Below the pieces are notes generated by a model. That model did not search any database, was not told the DNA's origin, and saw only the letters and a list, made by a program, of their open reading frames with translations. A DNA stretch of 64,000 bases from Cellvibrio sp. pealriver. GTDB taxonomy: Bacteria > Pseudomonadota > Gammaproteobacteria > Pseudomonadales > Cellvibrionaceae. Shown piece by piece: positions 35,332 to 45,061 of this stretch; the first letter of the stretch is position 1; each line of letters begins with the position of its first letter. Both the position numbers and the translations under genes were made by a program. Location: NCBI RefSeq assembly GCF_001183545.1, contig NZ_KQ236688.1:2137149-2201148 (forward strand). Direction: 5' to 3'.

Positions 35332-36129
35332 ATGAACAGATCCCCTTCCCCCGCTTATCTGCAACGCTTTGGCGGCATTGCCCGCCTTTACGGCGAAAGC
35401 GCACTAACGGCATTGCACAACGCCCATTTTGCTGTTGTCGGCTTGGGCGGTGTGGGCACTTGGGTAGCTGAGGCTCTGGCGCGTTCGGGGGTGGGTGAGC
35501 TTACGCTGGTCGAGATGGACGAGGTGTGTGTCACCAACACCAATCGCCAATCCCATGCTTTGCAATCGACCATCGGTCAATCCAAAAACCAGGTCATTAG
35601 CGCACGCCTGCGCGACATTAACCCGGACATCATCATTCACTCGGTAGAAGACTTTATCGATGACCAAAATATTCACCAGCTGCTGGGCAAACAGCACCAT
35701 GTGATTATTGATGCGATAGATGCCGCGCATTTAAAAGCACGGCTGGTGGCCTATTGCTCGGCAGTAAAAATTCGCCTGATTGTGATTGGTTCATCCGGTG
35801 GTAAGCGCGATTTGCAGCGCATTACCGTGGATGATTTGGCGCGTGCGCAAAATGACCCCATGCTGCACAAAATTCGCCAGCAGTTGTATCGCCACTTTAA
35901 TTTTGCACGCGATACCAAACGCAAATTCCGTGTGGATGCCGTTTATTCCGATGAGCAAATGGTTTATCCAAAACCCGATGGCAGCGTATGCCAAACCAAA
36001 CAACATTTGCAGGATGGCGTAAAACTGGATTGCACCGGCGGTTTTGGCTCCAGCATGATGGTGACAGCAACGTTCGGTTTACTCGCGGCATCGCGCGCGA
36101 TTGAGCGCTACCTTAATCAGCAGCACTAA
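35332..36129 (+). CDS. tcdA: tRNA threonylcarbamoyladenosine dehydratase
   Basis: This 265-residue E1-like enzyme activates the carboxylate of t6A37 with ATP and cyclises it to ct6A in tRNAs. AVVGLGGVGTWVAEALARSG is the nucleotide-binding loop. NTNRQSHAL, DAIDAAHLKARLVAYC and the C-terminal TGGFGSSMMVTATFGLLAAS match TcdA (CsdL/YgdL). ATG at 35332 (MNRSPSPAYL) gives family length; the longer frame from 35299 is less likely. A csdE/sufE-type gene, its usual partner, lies on the other side of the nap operon. Confidence 0.93.
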   Translation: MNRSPSPAYLQRFGGIARLYGESALTALHNAHFAVVGLGGVGTWVAEALARSGVGELTLVEMDEVCVTNTNRQSHALQSTIGQSKNQVISARLRDINPDIIIHSVEDFIDDQNIHQLLGKQHHVIIDAIDAAHLKARLVAYCSAVKIRLIVIGSSGGKRDLQRITVDDLARAQNDPMLHKIRQQLYRHFNFARDTKRKFRVDAVYSDEQMVYPKPDGSVCQTKQHLQDGVKLDCTGGFGSSMMVTATFGLLAASRAIERYLNQQH

Positions 36130-36288
36130 CAACGCAACAATACCTGGCCAAGCAAAGAGAAGTGCACCCTTATTCTATTCACATGAAAGGGCGGCTCTGA
36201 ATATTCCAATTCAGCAAAGTTTGCAATAAATCCATTATTTCAATTAATTCTATTTACACCGCAGCCAAATTTCCTTTTTTAATTAAAA

Positions 36289-36302
36289 TTGATGTAAATC
36301 AA
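36289..36302. promoter_or_regulatory. FNR/ANR box upstream of napE
   Basis: TTGAT-GTAA-ATCAA is an exact match to the FNR-type consensus, 91 bp before the napE start. Oxygen-responsive activation of the nitrate reductase operon is the likely role. Confidence 0.8.
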
Positions 36303-36392
36303 TTAAACCGCATTAATTGCCTTTTTGTTTTTGGCACTCCGCACAAATCAAGCTAGTCTGAAATCGGGTTCTCTTATGCCGGAGGCACACCG

Positions 36393-36581
36393 ATGCAGGA
36401 TAAGCAACATCAGGCGACACCGCTCACCGCTGAACAGCAAGTAGAAAAAAAGAAAGAGTGGCGGCTGTATATTTTTATCATCGTCTTTTTATTCCCCATA
36501 CTCACGGTTGCTATTGTGGGCGCAATGGGTTTTTCCATTTGGTTTTACCAACTCATGATGGGGCCACCCGGGCCGCACTGA
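36393..36581 (+). CDS. napE: Periplasmic nitrate reductase, NapE protein
   Basis: This 62-residue protein has one membrane helix (about 27-52) and the family pattern EKKKEWRLYIFIIVFLFPIL then GFSIWFYQLMMGPPGP. Its exact function is unclear but it is a regular first gene of nap operons. The FNR box upstream and the napD start a few bases downstream fix its context. Confidence 0.88.
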   Translation: MQDKQHQATPLTAEQQVEKKKEWRLYIFIIVFLFPILTVAIVGAMGFSIWFYQLMMGPPGPH

Positions 36582-36595
36582 TACAGGGAATGAAA

Positions 36596-36979
36596 ATGAA
36601 TCACCCAGCAAAACCAACCATCGCCTCAACACACACCATCCCTTTACGTGACCTCACGCAAATTCCTGCGCAATTGCATATTGCCAGTTTAATCGCCCAT
36701 GTGCGCCCCGAACAATTGGCAGCTATACGCAATTGGCTACTCGCACAAACATCTATTCACAATTCAATCCACATTGAAATACACGCTGAAAATGCGCAGG
36801 GAAAATTGGTGTTAGTGACCGAAAGCGAAGCAGAAAAAGCGATTGTGAATTTTTTGGATGATCTGCGCGCGCAGCCTGGTGTACTCAATGCCGCGCTGGT
36901 GTACCACGAGTATTTGTCTGCGCAGGATCTAGAGGGCGAGGCTCAAGACGATTTGCAACCGGAGGAAAACGCGCAATGA
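36596..36979 (+). CDS. napD: NapD, chaperone for NapA maturation
   Basis: This cytoplasmic chaperone of about 127 residues binds the NapA twin-arginine signal peptide. [18 protein letters not shown] and [20 protein letters not shown] are typical of NapD. The acidic C-terminal tail is long. AGGGA is 6 bp before ATG 36596; an ATG six bases upstream is the alternative. Its stop overlaps the napA ATG (ATGA). Confidence 0.88.
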   Translation: MNHPAKPTIASTHTIPLRDLTQIPAQLHIASLIAHVRPEQLAAIRNWLLAQTSIHNSIHIEIHAENAQGKLVLVTESEAEKAIVNFLDDLRAQPGVLNAALVYHEYLSAQDLEGEAQDDLQPEENAQ

Positions 36980-39480
36980 ATATTTCACGCCGTTTATTTG
37001 CCAAAGCTAATGCTGCTGCAGTAGCGGCAGCCGCGATTGGTTTACCTGTTCCCGCAAGCGCGAGTAATTTAATTACCAACCGCGAACTCACTAATTTGCA
37101 ATGGAACAAAGCGCCTTGCCGTTTTTGCGGCACTGGTTGCGGCGTAATGGTGGCCACCAAAGACAATCGTGTCGTTGCGACCCACGGCGATGTAAAAGCC
37201 GAAGTGAACCGCGGATTGAATTGTGCGAAGGGTTATTTCCTTTCCAAAATTATGTACGGCAGTGACCGCTTGCATGAACCGCTGCTGCGCATGAAAAATG
37301 GCAAATACGATAAAAATGGTGATTTCACTCCCGTGAGTTGGGATGCCGCGTTTGACATCATGGCGCAAAAAATGAAAGAGGCCATCGCACAGCACGGCCC
37401 GGAAAGTATCGCCATGCTCGGCTCCGGCCAATGGACGGTATGGGAAGCTTACGCGGCAAGTAAATTATTCAAAGGCGGTTTGCGCTCCAATAATCTCGAC
37501 CCTAACGCGCGCCACTGTATGGCCTCAGCGGTAACCGGTTTTATGCGCACCTTTGGCATGGATGAACCCATGGGCTGCTACGACGATTTTGAAGCTGCCG
37601 ATGCGTTTGTGCTCTGGGGTTCAAACATGGCAGAGATGCATCCGATTTTGTGGAGCCGCATCACCGACCGGCGCATGTCGTTTCCCCATGTGCAAGTCGC
37701 GGTGTTATCGCCTTATGAGACACGCAGTTTTGACTTGGCCGATGTGCCACTTATTTTCAAACCCAATACCGATTTAATTATTTTGAATTACATCGCCAAC
37801 CACATTATCCAAAGTGGAAAAGTGAATCAGGAGTTTGTGAAAAAGTACACGCGTTTTGCCAAAGGGCAAGACGATATTGGTTATGGCTTGCGCGCTGAAG
37901 ATCCACGCCAGAAGAACGCTAAAGGTGCCGAAAAAGCCAATACCTGGAGCGATATTACCTTTGAGGATTTTGCCAATTTTGTAAAACCCTACACGCTCGA
38001 ACACACCGCCAAAGAAACCGGTGTTGCGCCCGAACATTTAAAACGTCTTGCCGATATTTATGCCGACCCGAAAATAAAAGTGATGTCACTGTGGACGATG
38101 GGTTTTAACCAACACACCCGCGGCACTTGGGCTAACAACATGGTGTACAACCTGCATTTGTTGACCGGAAAAATTGCCGAACCGGGCAACAGCCCCTTTT
38201 CATTGACCGGCCAACCTTCCGCTTGCGGCTCCGCGCGCGAAGTGGGCACCTTTGCACATCGTTTGCCTGCCGATTTGTTAGTCGCCAACCCTAAACACCG
38301 CGCGATTGCAGAAAAAATCTGGAAATTACCCGAGGGCACTGTACCCGATAAAATCGGTTTTGCAGCGGTAACCCAAAGCCGCAAATTAAAAGACGGCGTC
38401 ATCCGTTTTTATTGGACGCAAGTGTGCAACAACATGCAGGCCGGGCCGAATATCGCCCAGGAAATTTTACCCGGCTGGCGCAACCCCGATGCGTTTGTGG
38501 TGGTGTCAGATGTGTACCCCACCGTTTCTGCACAAGCAGCCGATTTAATTCTGCCCAGCGCCATGTGGGTAGAAAAAGAAGGTGCCTATGGCAACGCTGA
38601 ACGGCGCACACAATTTTGGCATCAATTAGTCAAAGCGCCGGGCGATGCAAAATCAGACTTATGGCAACTGATTGAATTTTCCAAACGCATCAATACCAAT
38701 GATGTCTGGCCAGAAGCATTACTCAGCAAAGCACCCGAGTATAAAAATAAATCCCTCTATCAAATTTTATTTACCAATGGCCAGGTCAACCAATTTGCCA
38801 ACAGTGAGCGCGATGCAGCGTATTTAAATAGCGAAGCCGATGCGTTTGGTTTTTATATCCAAAAAGGTTTGTTTGAAGAGTACGCACAATTCGGACGCGG
38901 CCACGGCCATGACCTTGCCGATTTTAATGCGTACCACAATGCGCGCGGTTTGCGTTGGCCAGTGGTAGACGGAAAAGAAACGCGCTGGCGTTATCGCGAA
39001 GGTCATGATCCCTATGTGGAAAAAGGTACAGGTGTGCAGTTTTATGGTCACCCCGACAAACGCGCCATTATTTTTGCATTGCCGTACGAGCCGCCTGCGG
39101 AATCGCCCGATCAGGAATATCCATTCTGGTTGAGTACTGGCCGCGTACTGGAGCACTGGCACACCGGCACCATGACCAACCGCGTCGAAGAATTGCACGC
39201 AGCGGTGCCCAATGCGCTGGTGTATATGAACCACGAAGATGCTGAAGCGATGGGAGTCAGGCGCGGCAGCGAAGTGCGGGTAATTAGCAGACGCGGCGCT
39301 GTACGTGTGCGCGTGGAAACACGCGGCCGGGTAAAACCACCACGCGGTTTGATATTCATTCCGTTCTTCGATGCAACCCGGTTGGTCAATAACGTCACAC
39401 TCGACGCAACCGATCCGATTTCACTGCAAACCGATTTTAAAAAATGCGCGGTGAAAATCGAACTGATCAATTTGGCGTGA
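36976..39480 (+). CDS. napA: Periplasmic nitrate reductase catalytic subunit
   Basis: This 834-residue molybdenum enzyme reduces nitrate to nitrite in the periplasm. It has a twin-arginine signal (SRRLFAK, then an alanine-rich stretch), and a [4Fe-4S] cluster bound by Cys48, Cys51, Cys55 and Cys83. The Mo-ligand cysteine is in [12 protein letters not shown]. The length matches the family. It overlaps napD by 4 bp and receives electrons from NapB and NapC encoded downstream. Confidence 0.97.
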   Translation: MNISRRLFAKANAAAVAAAAIGLPVPASASNLITNRELTNLQWNKAPCRFCGTGCGVMVATKDNRVVATHGDVKAEVNRGLNCAKGYFLSKIMYGSDRLHEPLLRMKNGKYDKNGDFTPVSWDAAFDIMAQKMKEAIAQHGPESIAMLGSGQWTVWEAYAASKLFKGGLRSNNLDPNARHCMASAVTGFMRTFGMDEPMGCYDDFEAADAFVLWGSNMAEMHPILWSRITDRRMSFPHVQVAVLSPYETRSFDLADVPLIFKPNTDLIILNYIANHIIQSGKVNQEFVKKYTRFAKGQDDIGYGLRAEDPRQKNAKGAEKANTWSDITFEDFANFVKPYTLEHTAKETGVAPEHLKRLADIYADPKIKVMSLWTMGFNQHTRGTWANNMVYNLHLLTGKIAEPGNSPFSLTGQPSACGSAREVGTFAHRLPADLLVANPKHRAIAEKIWKLPEGTVPDKIGFAAVTQSRKLKDGVIRFYWTQVCNNMQAGPNIAQEILPGWRNPDAFVVVSDVYPTVSAQAADLILPSAMWVEKEGAYGNAERRTQFWHQLVKAPGDAKSDLWQLIEFSKRINTNDVWPEALLSKAPEYKNKSLYQILFTNGQVNQFANSERDAAYLNSEADAFGFYIQKGLFEEYAQFGRGHGHDLADFNAYHNARGLRWPVVDGKETRWRYREGHDPYVEKGTGVQFYGHPDKRAIIFALPYEPPAESPDQEYPFWLSTGRVLEHWHTGTMTNRVEELHAAVPNALVYMNHEDAEAMGVRRGSEVRVISRRGAVRVRVETRGRVKPPRGLIFIPFFDATRLVNNVTLDATDPISLQTDFKKCAVKIELINLA

Positions 39481-39491
39481 TGCAGAGGATT

Positions 39492-40025
39492 ATGATGATG
39501 AAAAAAATTCTATTCGCTCTCAGCATCTTCTGCGCGTGTTGTATCACCTTTATTAATGCGAATGCGCAACAAAATGTGAATGCGCAACAACACGCTGAAC
39601 CCGTGATCGCCAATATGGCCGCAAAGTTGGATGCGCCCGCACCCGATGGCATTCGCCCCGGTGGCACCTTGAATCAGGAATTACCCGCACCGAAAATTCC
39701 GCGTGACCGCATCAGTGCTGAACCGGCTAACCGCAATTATCCGGAACAGCCGCCGATGATTCCGCACAATATCCGCGGTTACCAAATCGATAAAAATTTT
39801 AATATGTGCCTGAGTTGCCACAGCCGTAGCGCCAGCCCGCAAACCGGTGCACCCATGGTGAGTATCACCCATTTTTATGACCGCGATGGACAGGCGCTCG
39901 CGGCCGTTTCACCGCGCCGTTATTTTTGTGTGCAATGCCATTTACCCCAAGCCGATGTAAAACCGGCACGCACCAATAATTACCAAAGTATTGATGCGCT
40001 TTTGCAAAATAGCAGCGGGGAGTAA
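39492..40025 (+). CDS. napB: Diheme cytochrome c, NapB electron-transfer subunit
   Basis: This 177-residue periplasmic cytochrome has a Sec signal peptide, and two haem-c motifs: CLSCH and CVQCH. HNIRGYQIDKNFNMCLSCH is typical of NapB. Three adjacent ATG codons follow an AGAGGA site, so the exact start could be 39492, 39495 or 39498. A short internal duplication (NAQQ twice) lies after the signal. napC follows after 3 bp. Confidence 0.94.
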   Translation: MMMKKILFALSIFCACCITFINANAQQNVNAQQHAEPVIANMAAKLDAPAPDGIRPGGTLNQELPAPKIPRDRISAEPANRNYPEQPPMIPHNIRGYQIDKNFNMCLSCHSRSASPQTGAPMVSITHFYDRDGQALAAVSPRRYFCVQCHLPQADVKPARTNNYQSIDALLQNSSGE

Positions 40026-40028
40026 TCC

Positions 40029-40745
40029 ATGTGGACATTGATTAAAGATTACTGGCAGCGATTCAAACGCCCCGCCACTTACATCGGCATGGGCACTTTA
40101 AGTATGGGCGGTTTTATTGCCGGGATTATTTTTTGGGGCGGATTTAACACCGCACTCGAACTGACCAATACCGAACAATTTTGTATTGGCTGCCACGAAA
40201 TGAAAAATAATCCCTATCAGGAATTGGCCAGCACCATCCACTACACCAACCGCTCCGGCGTGCGCGCCATGTGCTCAGACTGCCATGTACCCCATGATTG
40301 GACAGACAAAATTGCGCGCAAAATGCAGGCATCAAAAGAAGTCTGGGGAAAAATATTTGGCACCATCAACACGCGCGATAAATTTCTCGCTAAACGGCGT
40401 GAATTGGCCGAGCGCGAATGGGCGCGCCTGAAAGCGAATGATTCATTGGAGTGCCGCAATTGCCACGCGCTGGAATCCATGGACTTCACCCAGCAGTCGC
40501 CACGCGCGCAAGCCATGCATTCCACCCTGCTCGCCAGCGGTGAAAAAACCTGTATCGATTGCCACAAAGGCATCGCACACCATTTACCCGATATGGCCGG
40601 TGTACCTATGGTGACGCAAGTGTGGCAAGACAAAATGATGGAAGAGCGCTTGCAGGAGCCTTGGCAACAATCAATCGCCCAGGTTATTGCCGATGGTGTT
40701 GTGCAGGAGAGCGCTGCAGATAACACTCTTCAATCTGCGCAATAA
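40029..40745 (+). CDS. napC: Tetraheme cytochrome c, NapC quinol dehydrogenase
   Basis: This 238-residue membrane-anchored NapC/NirT cytochrome passes electrons from quinol to NapAB. It has one N-terminal helix (about 16-38) and four haem motifs: CIGCH, CSDCH, CRNCH and CIDCH. It is the last nap gene; no napF, G or H is present, giving an EDABC operon. Its final 62 bp overlap the end of the convergent csdE-type gene. Confidence 0.95.
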   Translation: MWTLIKDYWQRFKRPATYIGMGTLSMGGFIAGIIFWGGFNTALELTNTEQFCIGCHEMKNNPYQELASTIHYTNRSGVRAMCSDCHVPHDWTDKIARKMQASKEVWGKIFGTINTRDKFLAKRRELAEREWARLKANDSLECRNCHALESMDFTQQSPRAQAMHSTLLASGEKTCIDCHKGIAHHLPDMAGVPMVTQVWQDKMMEERLQEPWQQSIAQVIADGVVQESAADNTLQSAQ

Positions 40746-41118
40746 TCGCCTGCAAACCATTATTGCGCGATGGGGTCAGGTGTTTTTCCAATCCCAGAAC
40801 ACGCAGCGCGTGCTGCAAATCCAAACCCGCCAATTCTGTGCGGGTTTTTCCATTGACCTGTACCAGTAACAATGCGGCCAAACCATTCATGACACTGCTG
40901 TCGGAATCAAACCCGAGATAATGCTGCTCGCCTTGCTGCTCATGCGCCAGCCATACAGGAATTTCGCAGCCTTTGATCAGGTTGGTGGGTAAACGGATAT
41001 CCGCTTTGGGCTGGATTAATTTGCCCCATTGGATGATCAGTTTGTATTGCTGCTGCCAATTGATTGCGGCTTTTAGTTCATCCAGATTGATCTGGCTCAG
41101 GTCATCGCGGGGAATCAC
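40684..41118 (-). CDS. csdE: SufE/CsdE-family sulfur acceptor protein
   Basis: This 144-residue protein accepts persulfide sulfur from a cysteine desulfurase. The active cysteine is in [30 protein letters not shown] and [18 protein letters not shown] are family-typical. CsdE is preferred to SufE because tcdA (csdL) lies on the far side of the nap operon, but the name is not certain. Its 3' end overlaps napC in antisense by 62 bp. Confidence 0.88.
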   Translation of the reverse strand: MIPRDDLSQINLDELKAAINWQQQYKLIIQWGKLIQPKADIRLPTNLIKGCEIPVWLAHEQQGEQHYLGFDSDSSVMNGLAALLLVQVNGKTRTELAGLDLQHALRVLGLEKHLTPSRNNGLQAIIAQIEECYLQRSPAQHHRQ

Positions 41119-41390
41119 GTTTTTGATCTCACTGAATGGAGTCTCACTGAAGATTGAGGCTCACTGAAAATGGATAGCGATTATAAGGGTTATAGGGGTA
41201 CATGAGGGCGAGCCAAAACTTTAAGAATCTTTACCCGGTACTTCCCCCACTATGACAACCGCCAAGGCTAGAATAGCGCCATAACGTACAATCGCTGATC
41301 ACAGCGAATAACAATAAGCGTATTGATTACGCCCACCACCGCTGCATGCTCTCGCAGACAACCAATTTGCTGTTGATGACGAGGGTTAAT

Positions 41391-42563
41391 ATGAACGCGT
41401 TTTTGAATTCTTTGTGTACCGCCGTATTTGCACTGGGCATGATTGCCTGTAGTAAACCTGCTACAGAAACCACCCCCAATACCACACCAGAACCCAAGCA
41501 GGCGGTTGCCACCTCCAGTGCTCCGGCCACTGAGCAAAGCTACAAAGTGATTGCCTATTACATGGGCGACGGCTCGGATTTGTCGCGCTACAACTTCAAC
41601 CAATTGACGCACATCATCTACAGCTTTTTGCATTTGAACGCTAACCAATTGTCGTTTGATAGCGACCAAGACAAGCTCGCGTTGCAGCGACTGGTGGCAC
41701 TCAAACAGCAGCATCCCCATTTAAAAGTCATGTTGTCACTGGGTGGTTGGGGCGGCTGTGAAACCTGTTCAGACGTTTTCAATTCCGCTGAAAACCGCAA
41801 AGCCTTTGCTCAATCGACCTTGTCCATCATCAAAGAATACCAAGCTGACGGTATTGACCTGGATTGGGAATACCCTGTGGTTCCCGGCTTCCCCGGCCAC
41901 AAATTTGCGCCCTATGACCGCGACAATTTCACTGCACTGATTCAGGAATTGCGCAGCGCATTTGGCCAGCAATATGAATTGAGTTTTGCGGCGGGCGGGT
42001 TTGATCAGTTTTTGGAAAACGCAGTGGATTGGGATGCAATTATGCCGCTGCTGGATAACGTCAACCTGATGAGCTACGACATCGTCAACGGCGCGACACC
42101 ACACACTGGCCACCACACCGCGCTCTACTCCACACCGGAACAAAAAGATTCCACCGATAACGCCGTGAAATTTTTATTGGCCAAAGGCATAGCACCAGAA
42201 AAAATTGTCATCGGCACCGCATTTTATGCACGCATGTGGGAACAGGTTGCCAACACCAATAACGGCTTATATCAACCGGGCGTGCATATCGATGGGGCAG
42301 ACTATAAAGAATTTGCTACGCGCTTTAGCACTGAAAACGGCTTCGTATATCACTGGGATGATGTCGCCAAAGCACCGACCTATTACAACCCTGCCACACA
42401 AGTGTTCGCCACCTTTGACGATCCGCGATCCATGGCAGAAAAAGCACAGTATGTGAAAGCGAATAAGCTGGGCGGCATGATGTTCTGGCAGCTGCCTCAC
42501 GACGCGGATGAGAATGGATTGCTAAATGCTATCCACACGCATCTGATTGGCAGCGCTCAATAA
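41391..42563 (+). CDS. GH18 chitinase-family lipoprotein
   Basis: This 390-residue secreted hydrolase has an N-terminal signal ending in MIAC (Cys20), probably a lipobox with Met at -3. A low-complexity Thr/Pro/Ala linker follows. The GH18 barrel has LKVMLSLGGWG and the catalytic DGIDLDWEYP (DxxDxDxE, acid Glu). MSYDIVNG and GGMMFWQLPHD are the later conserved strands. ATG 41391 was chosen over an upstream frame extension from the signal position. It should cleave chitin or related N-acetylglucosamine polymers at the cell surface. Confidence 0.92.
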   Translation: MNAFLNSLCTAVFALGMIACSKPATETTPNTTPEPKQAVATSSAPATEQSYKVIAYYMGDGSDLSRYNFNQLTHIIYSFLHLNANQLSFDSDQDKLALQRLVALKQQHPHLKVMLSLGGWGGCETCSDVFNSAENRKAFAQSTLSIIKEYQADGIDLDWEYPVVPGFPGHKFAPYDRDNFTALIQELRSAFGQQYELSFAAGGFDQFLENAVDWDAIMPLLDNVNLMSYDIVNGATPHTGHHTALYSTPEQKDSTDNAVKFLLAKGIAPEKIVIGTAFYARMWEQVANTNNGLYQPGVHIDGADYKEFATRFSTENGFVYHWDDVAKAPTYYNPATQVFATFDDPRSMAEKAQYVKANKLGGMMFWQLPHDADENGLLNAIHTHLIGSAQ

Positions 42564-42589
42564 CTATCGCCCTGTAATTCTCACACCTG

Positions 42590-42627
42590 TTTTGCTGTAA
42601 CTATTTTTGGGTAGTTACAGCAAAACG
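42590..42627 (+). terminator. 15-bp perfect hairpin after the GH18 gene
   Basis: GTTTTGCTGTAACTA (42590-42604) pairs with its complement at 42613-42627 around TTTTTGGG. There is no immediate U-tract, but a T6 run occurs some 25 bp further on. It probably ends or protects the chitinase transcript. Confidence 0.55.
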
Positions 42628-42742
42628 CGATAGAAAAAGTTATAAAAAAACAGGTTTTTTCATGAGCTGTTAATTGCCGCTGTCGGCTCGCGAAAAACTA
42701 TGCTTTACTAACAAAAATTAACACACGGCTACACCCATTATT

Positions 42743-44074
42743 ATGACTATCCAGCACGACATTCTAAAAGCAAGGCTGCTTGGATTACTCATTATCATTA
42801 CGCTTTGTACTTTGGCTTTCCAACATTACGGGCCAGAGCGAACCCTCATTATTGGGCAAGATTCCGGGCTCTACTTCGAGGCCATTGATGATCGCGGAAA
42901 TGGCGGAAAATCGGTTGCCTCATTATCCCGCGACGGTGAAAAATTTATTTTGGATTGCGACATCATCGCATCGGACTACGCTTGGCCCTATTGTGAAATT
43001 AGTTTTAGTCTTGCTGACCAAAACGGCAAAGGCAAAGACCTGACCAATTACGAGCGCGTAACACTCTACGCACAATATTCCGAGCCGCAGGCATTTGGTG
43101 TGCGTTTCCAATTGATCAACTACAACCCTGCCTATGCACGCAAGGGTGAAGACAACTCACTGAAATACAACGCCATTGAATTATTTGATACCCATGAACG
43201 CTACCCGCAAGTGATTGAGATGAGCCACATGCAGGTACCTACCTGGTGGCTGAGCCAGGGGAAAATTCCGCCGGATTTTTGGGGGCCGGAATTTACCGAA
43301 GTGCGCGGAGTGCAAATTGCTACCGGTGAGCATGTCAAACCAGGTAAGTACAAAATGATTATTGAGCGCATTGAAATCAGCGGTAAATACATCAGCGACC
43401 GCGCCTTGTATCTAATGCTGCTGGCCATTTGGACACTCGCAGCCATGTCGTTTTTTATCAGCACGCTGCGCAAAGCCAATATTGAAGTCATGCTCAATAA
43501 ACAACGGCAACACCAGCTTGAGGCGTTGAACCGTTTGCTGAATCAGGAACATAAAGCACTGGAAGAACGGTTGACGCGCGACCCGCTGACCGGTGTCTTC
43601 AATCGCGACGGTTTGGCTCCGGTATTCCAGCTGGGGCTGAACTCGGATGTAACGCCACTCCTGTCGCTGATATTTATCGATATCGACCATTTCAAAAAAG
43701 TAAACGATACCTACGGCCACCCGATTGGCGACCAGGTGTTATTGGCATTCGCTCAAACATTGAGTGCCAACACCCGCACCCACGATTTACTCGCACGCTG
43801 GGGCGGTGAAGAATTTGTGCTCGCCTGCCCGGATACCTCGCTTGAAAATGCCCTCGGCCTCGCGGAAAAATTGCGCCGTGCCATTGAAGAAAGCGAGTGG
43901 CCCAAGCAATTGAAACTCACCGCCAGTTTTGGCGTGGCGCAGATGATGGAAGGCGAATCGCCTACCGATTTTATCGCCCGTGCAGACAAAGCCCTGTATG
44001 TCGCCAAAGCCCAAGGGCGCAATTGCGTGCGCGCATCCAGTCAAGGGCCAGCCAATTTGGTTGCAGTGAAGTAA
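42743..44074 (+). CDS. Membrane diguanylate cyclase with a carbohydrate-binding-like periplasmic region
   Basis: This 443-residue enzyme makes cyclic-di-GMP. Membrane helices lie near residues 12-28 and 227-245. Between them is a periplasmic beta-rich region whose phrases (LTNYERVTLYAQYS, FGVRFQLINYNP, VKPGKYKMIIERIEISG) recall galactose-binding-like/CBM11 folds. A short coiled coil precedes the GGDEF domain. The active site is GGEEF (354-358) and the inhibitory I-site RTHD (345-348) is present. The neighbouring gene encodes a GH18 lipoprotein, so a polysaccharide cue is a reasonable guess. Confidence 0.9.
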   Translation: MTIQHDILKARLLGLLIIITLCTLAFQHYGPERTLIIGQDSGLYFEAIDDRGNGGKSVASLSRDGEKFILDCDIIASDYAWPYCEISFSLADQNGKGKDLTNYERVTLYAQYSEPQAFGVRFQLINYNPAYARKGEDNSLKYNAIELFDTHERYPQVIEMSHMQVPTWWLSQGKIPPDFWGPEFTEVRGVQIATGEHVKPGKYKMIIERIEISGKYISDRALYLMLLAIWTLAAMSFFISTLRKANIEVMLNKQRQHQLEALNRLLNQEHKALEERLTRDPLTGVFNRDGLAPVFQLGLNSDVTPLLSLIFIDIDHFKKVNDTYGHPIGDQVLLAFAQTLSANTRTHDLLARWGGEEFVLACPDTSLENALGLAEKLRRAIEESEWPKQLKLTASFGVAQMMEGESPTDFIARADKALYVAKAQGRNCVRASSQGPANLVAVK

Positions 44075-44078
44075 CTCT

Positions 44079-44108
44079 AGAAAACCTAACCCCAGAAAAC
44101 CTAACCCC
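44079..44108. repeat. Short tandem repeat between the cyclase and tatD
   Basis: Two exact copies of AGAAAACCTAACCCC lie head to tail (44079-44093, 44094-44108), followed by a partial third copy. It lies just after the diguanylate cyclase stop. No function is evident. Confidence 0.7.
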
Positions 44109-44113
44109 AAAAC

Positions 44114-44932
44114 CTAGCCGCAGTGAAATAAGCGGCGTGTATTTGCAACCGTTTTAGCCGCGACCTCCGCCACTGATACTCCGCGTAAATCTGCCAGCGC
44201 TTGCGCAATTAACGGCAGTGATTGCGATGTATTGCGCATGCCCTGCCTGCCACTGGGCGGCATATCCGGTGCATCCGTTTCCAACACAATCGACTCCACC
44301 GGCACACGCGCAAAGGTTGCACGGGTTTTCTGCGCACGCTCGTAAGTAATCACTCCGCCCGCGCCAAGACAAAAGCCCAAATCAATCAGCTGCATCGCCG
44401 TTTCATAGCTGCCACTAAACGCATGTACCACACCACCGTAGCGGGGCTTGTGTTTTTTACACAGGGAAATCAATTCGTTATGGGTTTTGAGGCTGTGCAC
44501 AATCAACGGCTTACCTAACCGGTTTGCCAGAGCAATATGCCAACTGAATACATCCAGCTGTTGCGACAAAGGGAGATCAATCGTTTTATCCAGGCCACAT
44601 TCACCTACAGCTACACAGCGGTGCCGCTCTTGCTCAGGCAGCGCAGCAAGATGGGTATCTATCTGCGTTTCATACCGGCACAGCGAGTCTGCATCCACCG
44701 GCACTTGGTGAATCCAACAGGGATGAACTCCAAACGCCCAGTAAAAACCCGGAACCGCCAGTGACAGATCCACCAACCTGTTCCACTGCTGCGGGTACAC
44801 ACCGGGCATCACCAAGGCATTCACACCCAGTGTTTGCGCTGCTTGCCACACTTCCATGCGGTCAGCATCAAACTCGGGAAAATCAAAATGACAGTGGCTA
44901 TCAAAAAATGCGATGGAGTTGGACATAGGCAC
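44114..44932 (-). CDS. TatD-family metal-dependent hydrolase
   Basis: This 272-residue TIM-barrel deoxyribonuclease-like hydrolase has FDSHCHFDFPEFDADR as the first metal motif, AVGECGLD as the acidic strand, and LIVHSLKTHNEL, VVHAFSGSYETA and VLETDAPDMPP as the later ligands. The order and length are those of TatD/YjjV. The cellular substrate is probably DNA 3' ends or D-aminoacyl-type products; not decidable here. Confidence 0.9.
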   Translation of the reverse strand: MPMSNSIAFFDSHCHFDFPEFDADRMEVWQAAQTLGVNALVMPGVYPQQWNRLVDLSLAVPGFYWAFGVHPCWIHQVPVDADSLCRYETQIDTHLAALPEQERHRCVAVGECGLDKTIDLPLSQQLDVFSWHIALANRLGKPLIVHSLKTHNELISLCKKHKPRYGGVVHAFSGSYETAMQLIDLGFCLGAGGVITYERAQKTRATFARVPVESIVLETDAPDMPPSGRQGMRNTSQSLPLIAQALADLRGVSVAEVAAKTVANTRRLFHCG

Positions 44933-45061
44933 GCCTGCTTTTACACTCTTTCGGGATTACTTGGGCAAAGTCCGGTTTTAGCGACTATCATGTGTCATAT
45001 AAAAAAGGGGCAAACTGATTGGCCCTGAAAAAAATGACCACGGGAGAATCTGCCGGCAATT

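Noticed and set aside
44079..44108. CRISPR-like repeats
   Set aside because: The copies are only 15 bp long and directly adjacent with no spacers, and there are no cas genes.
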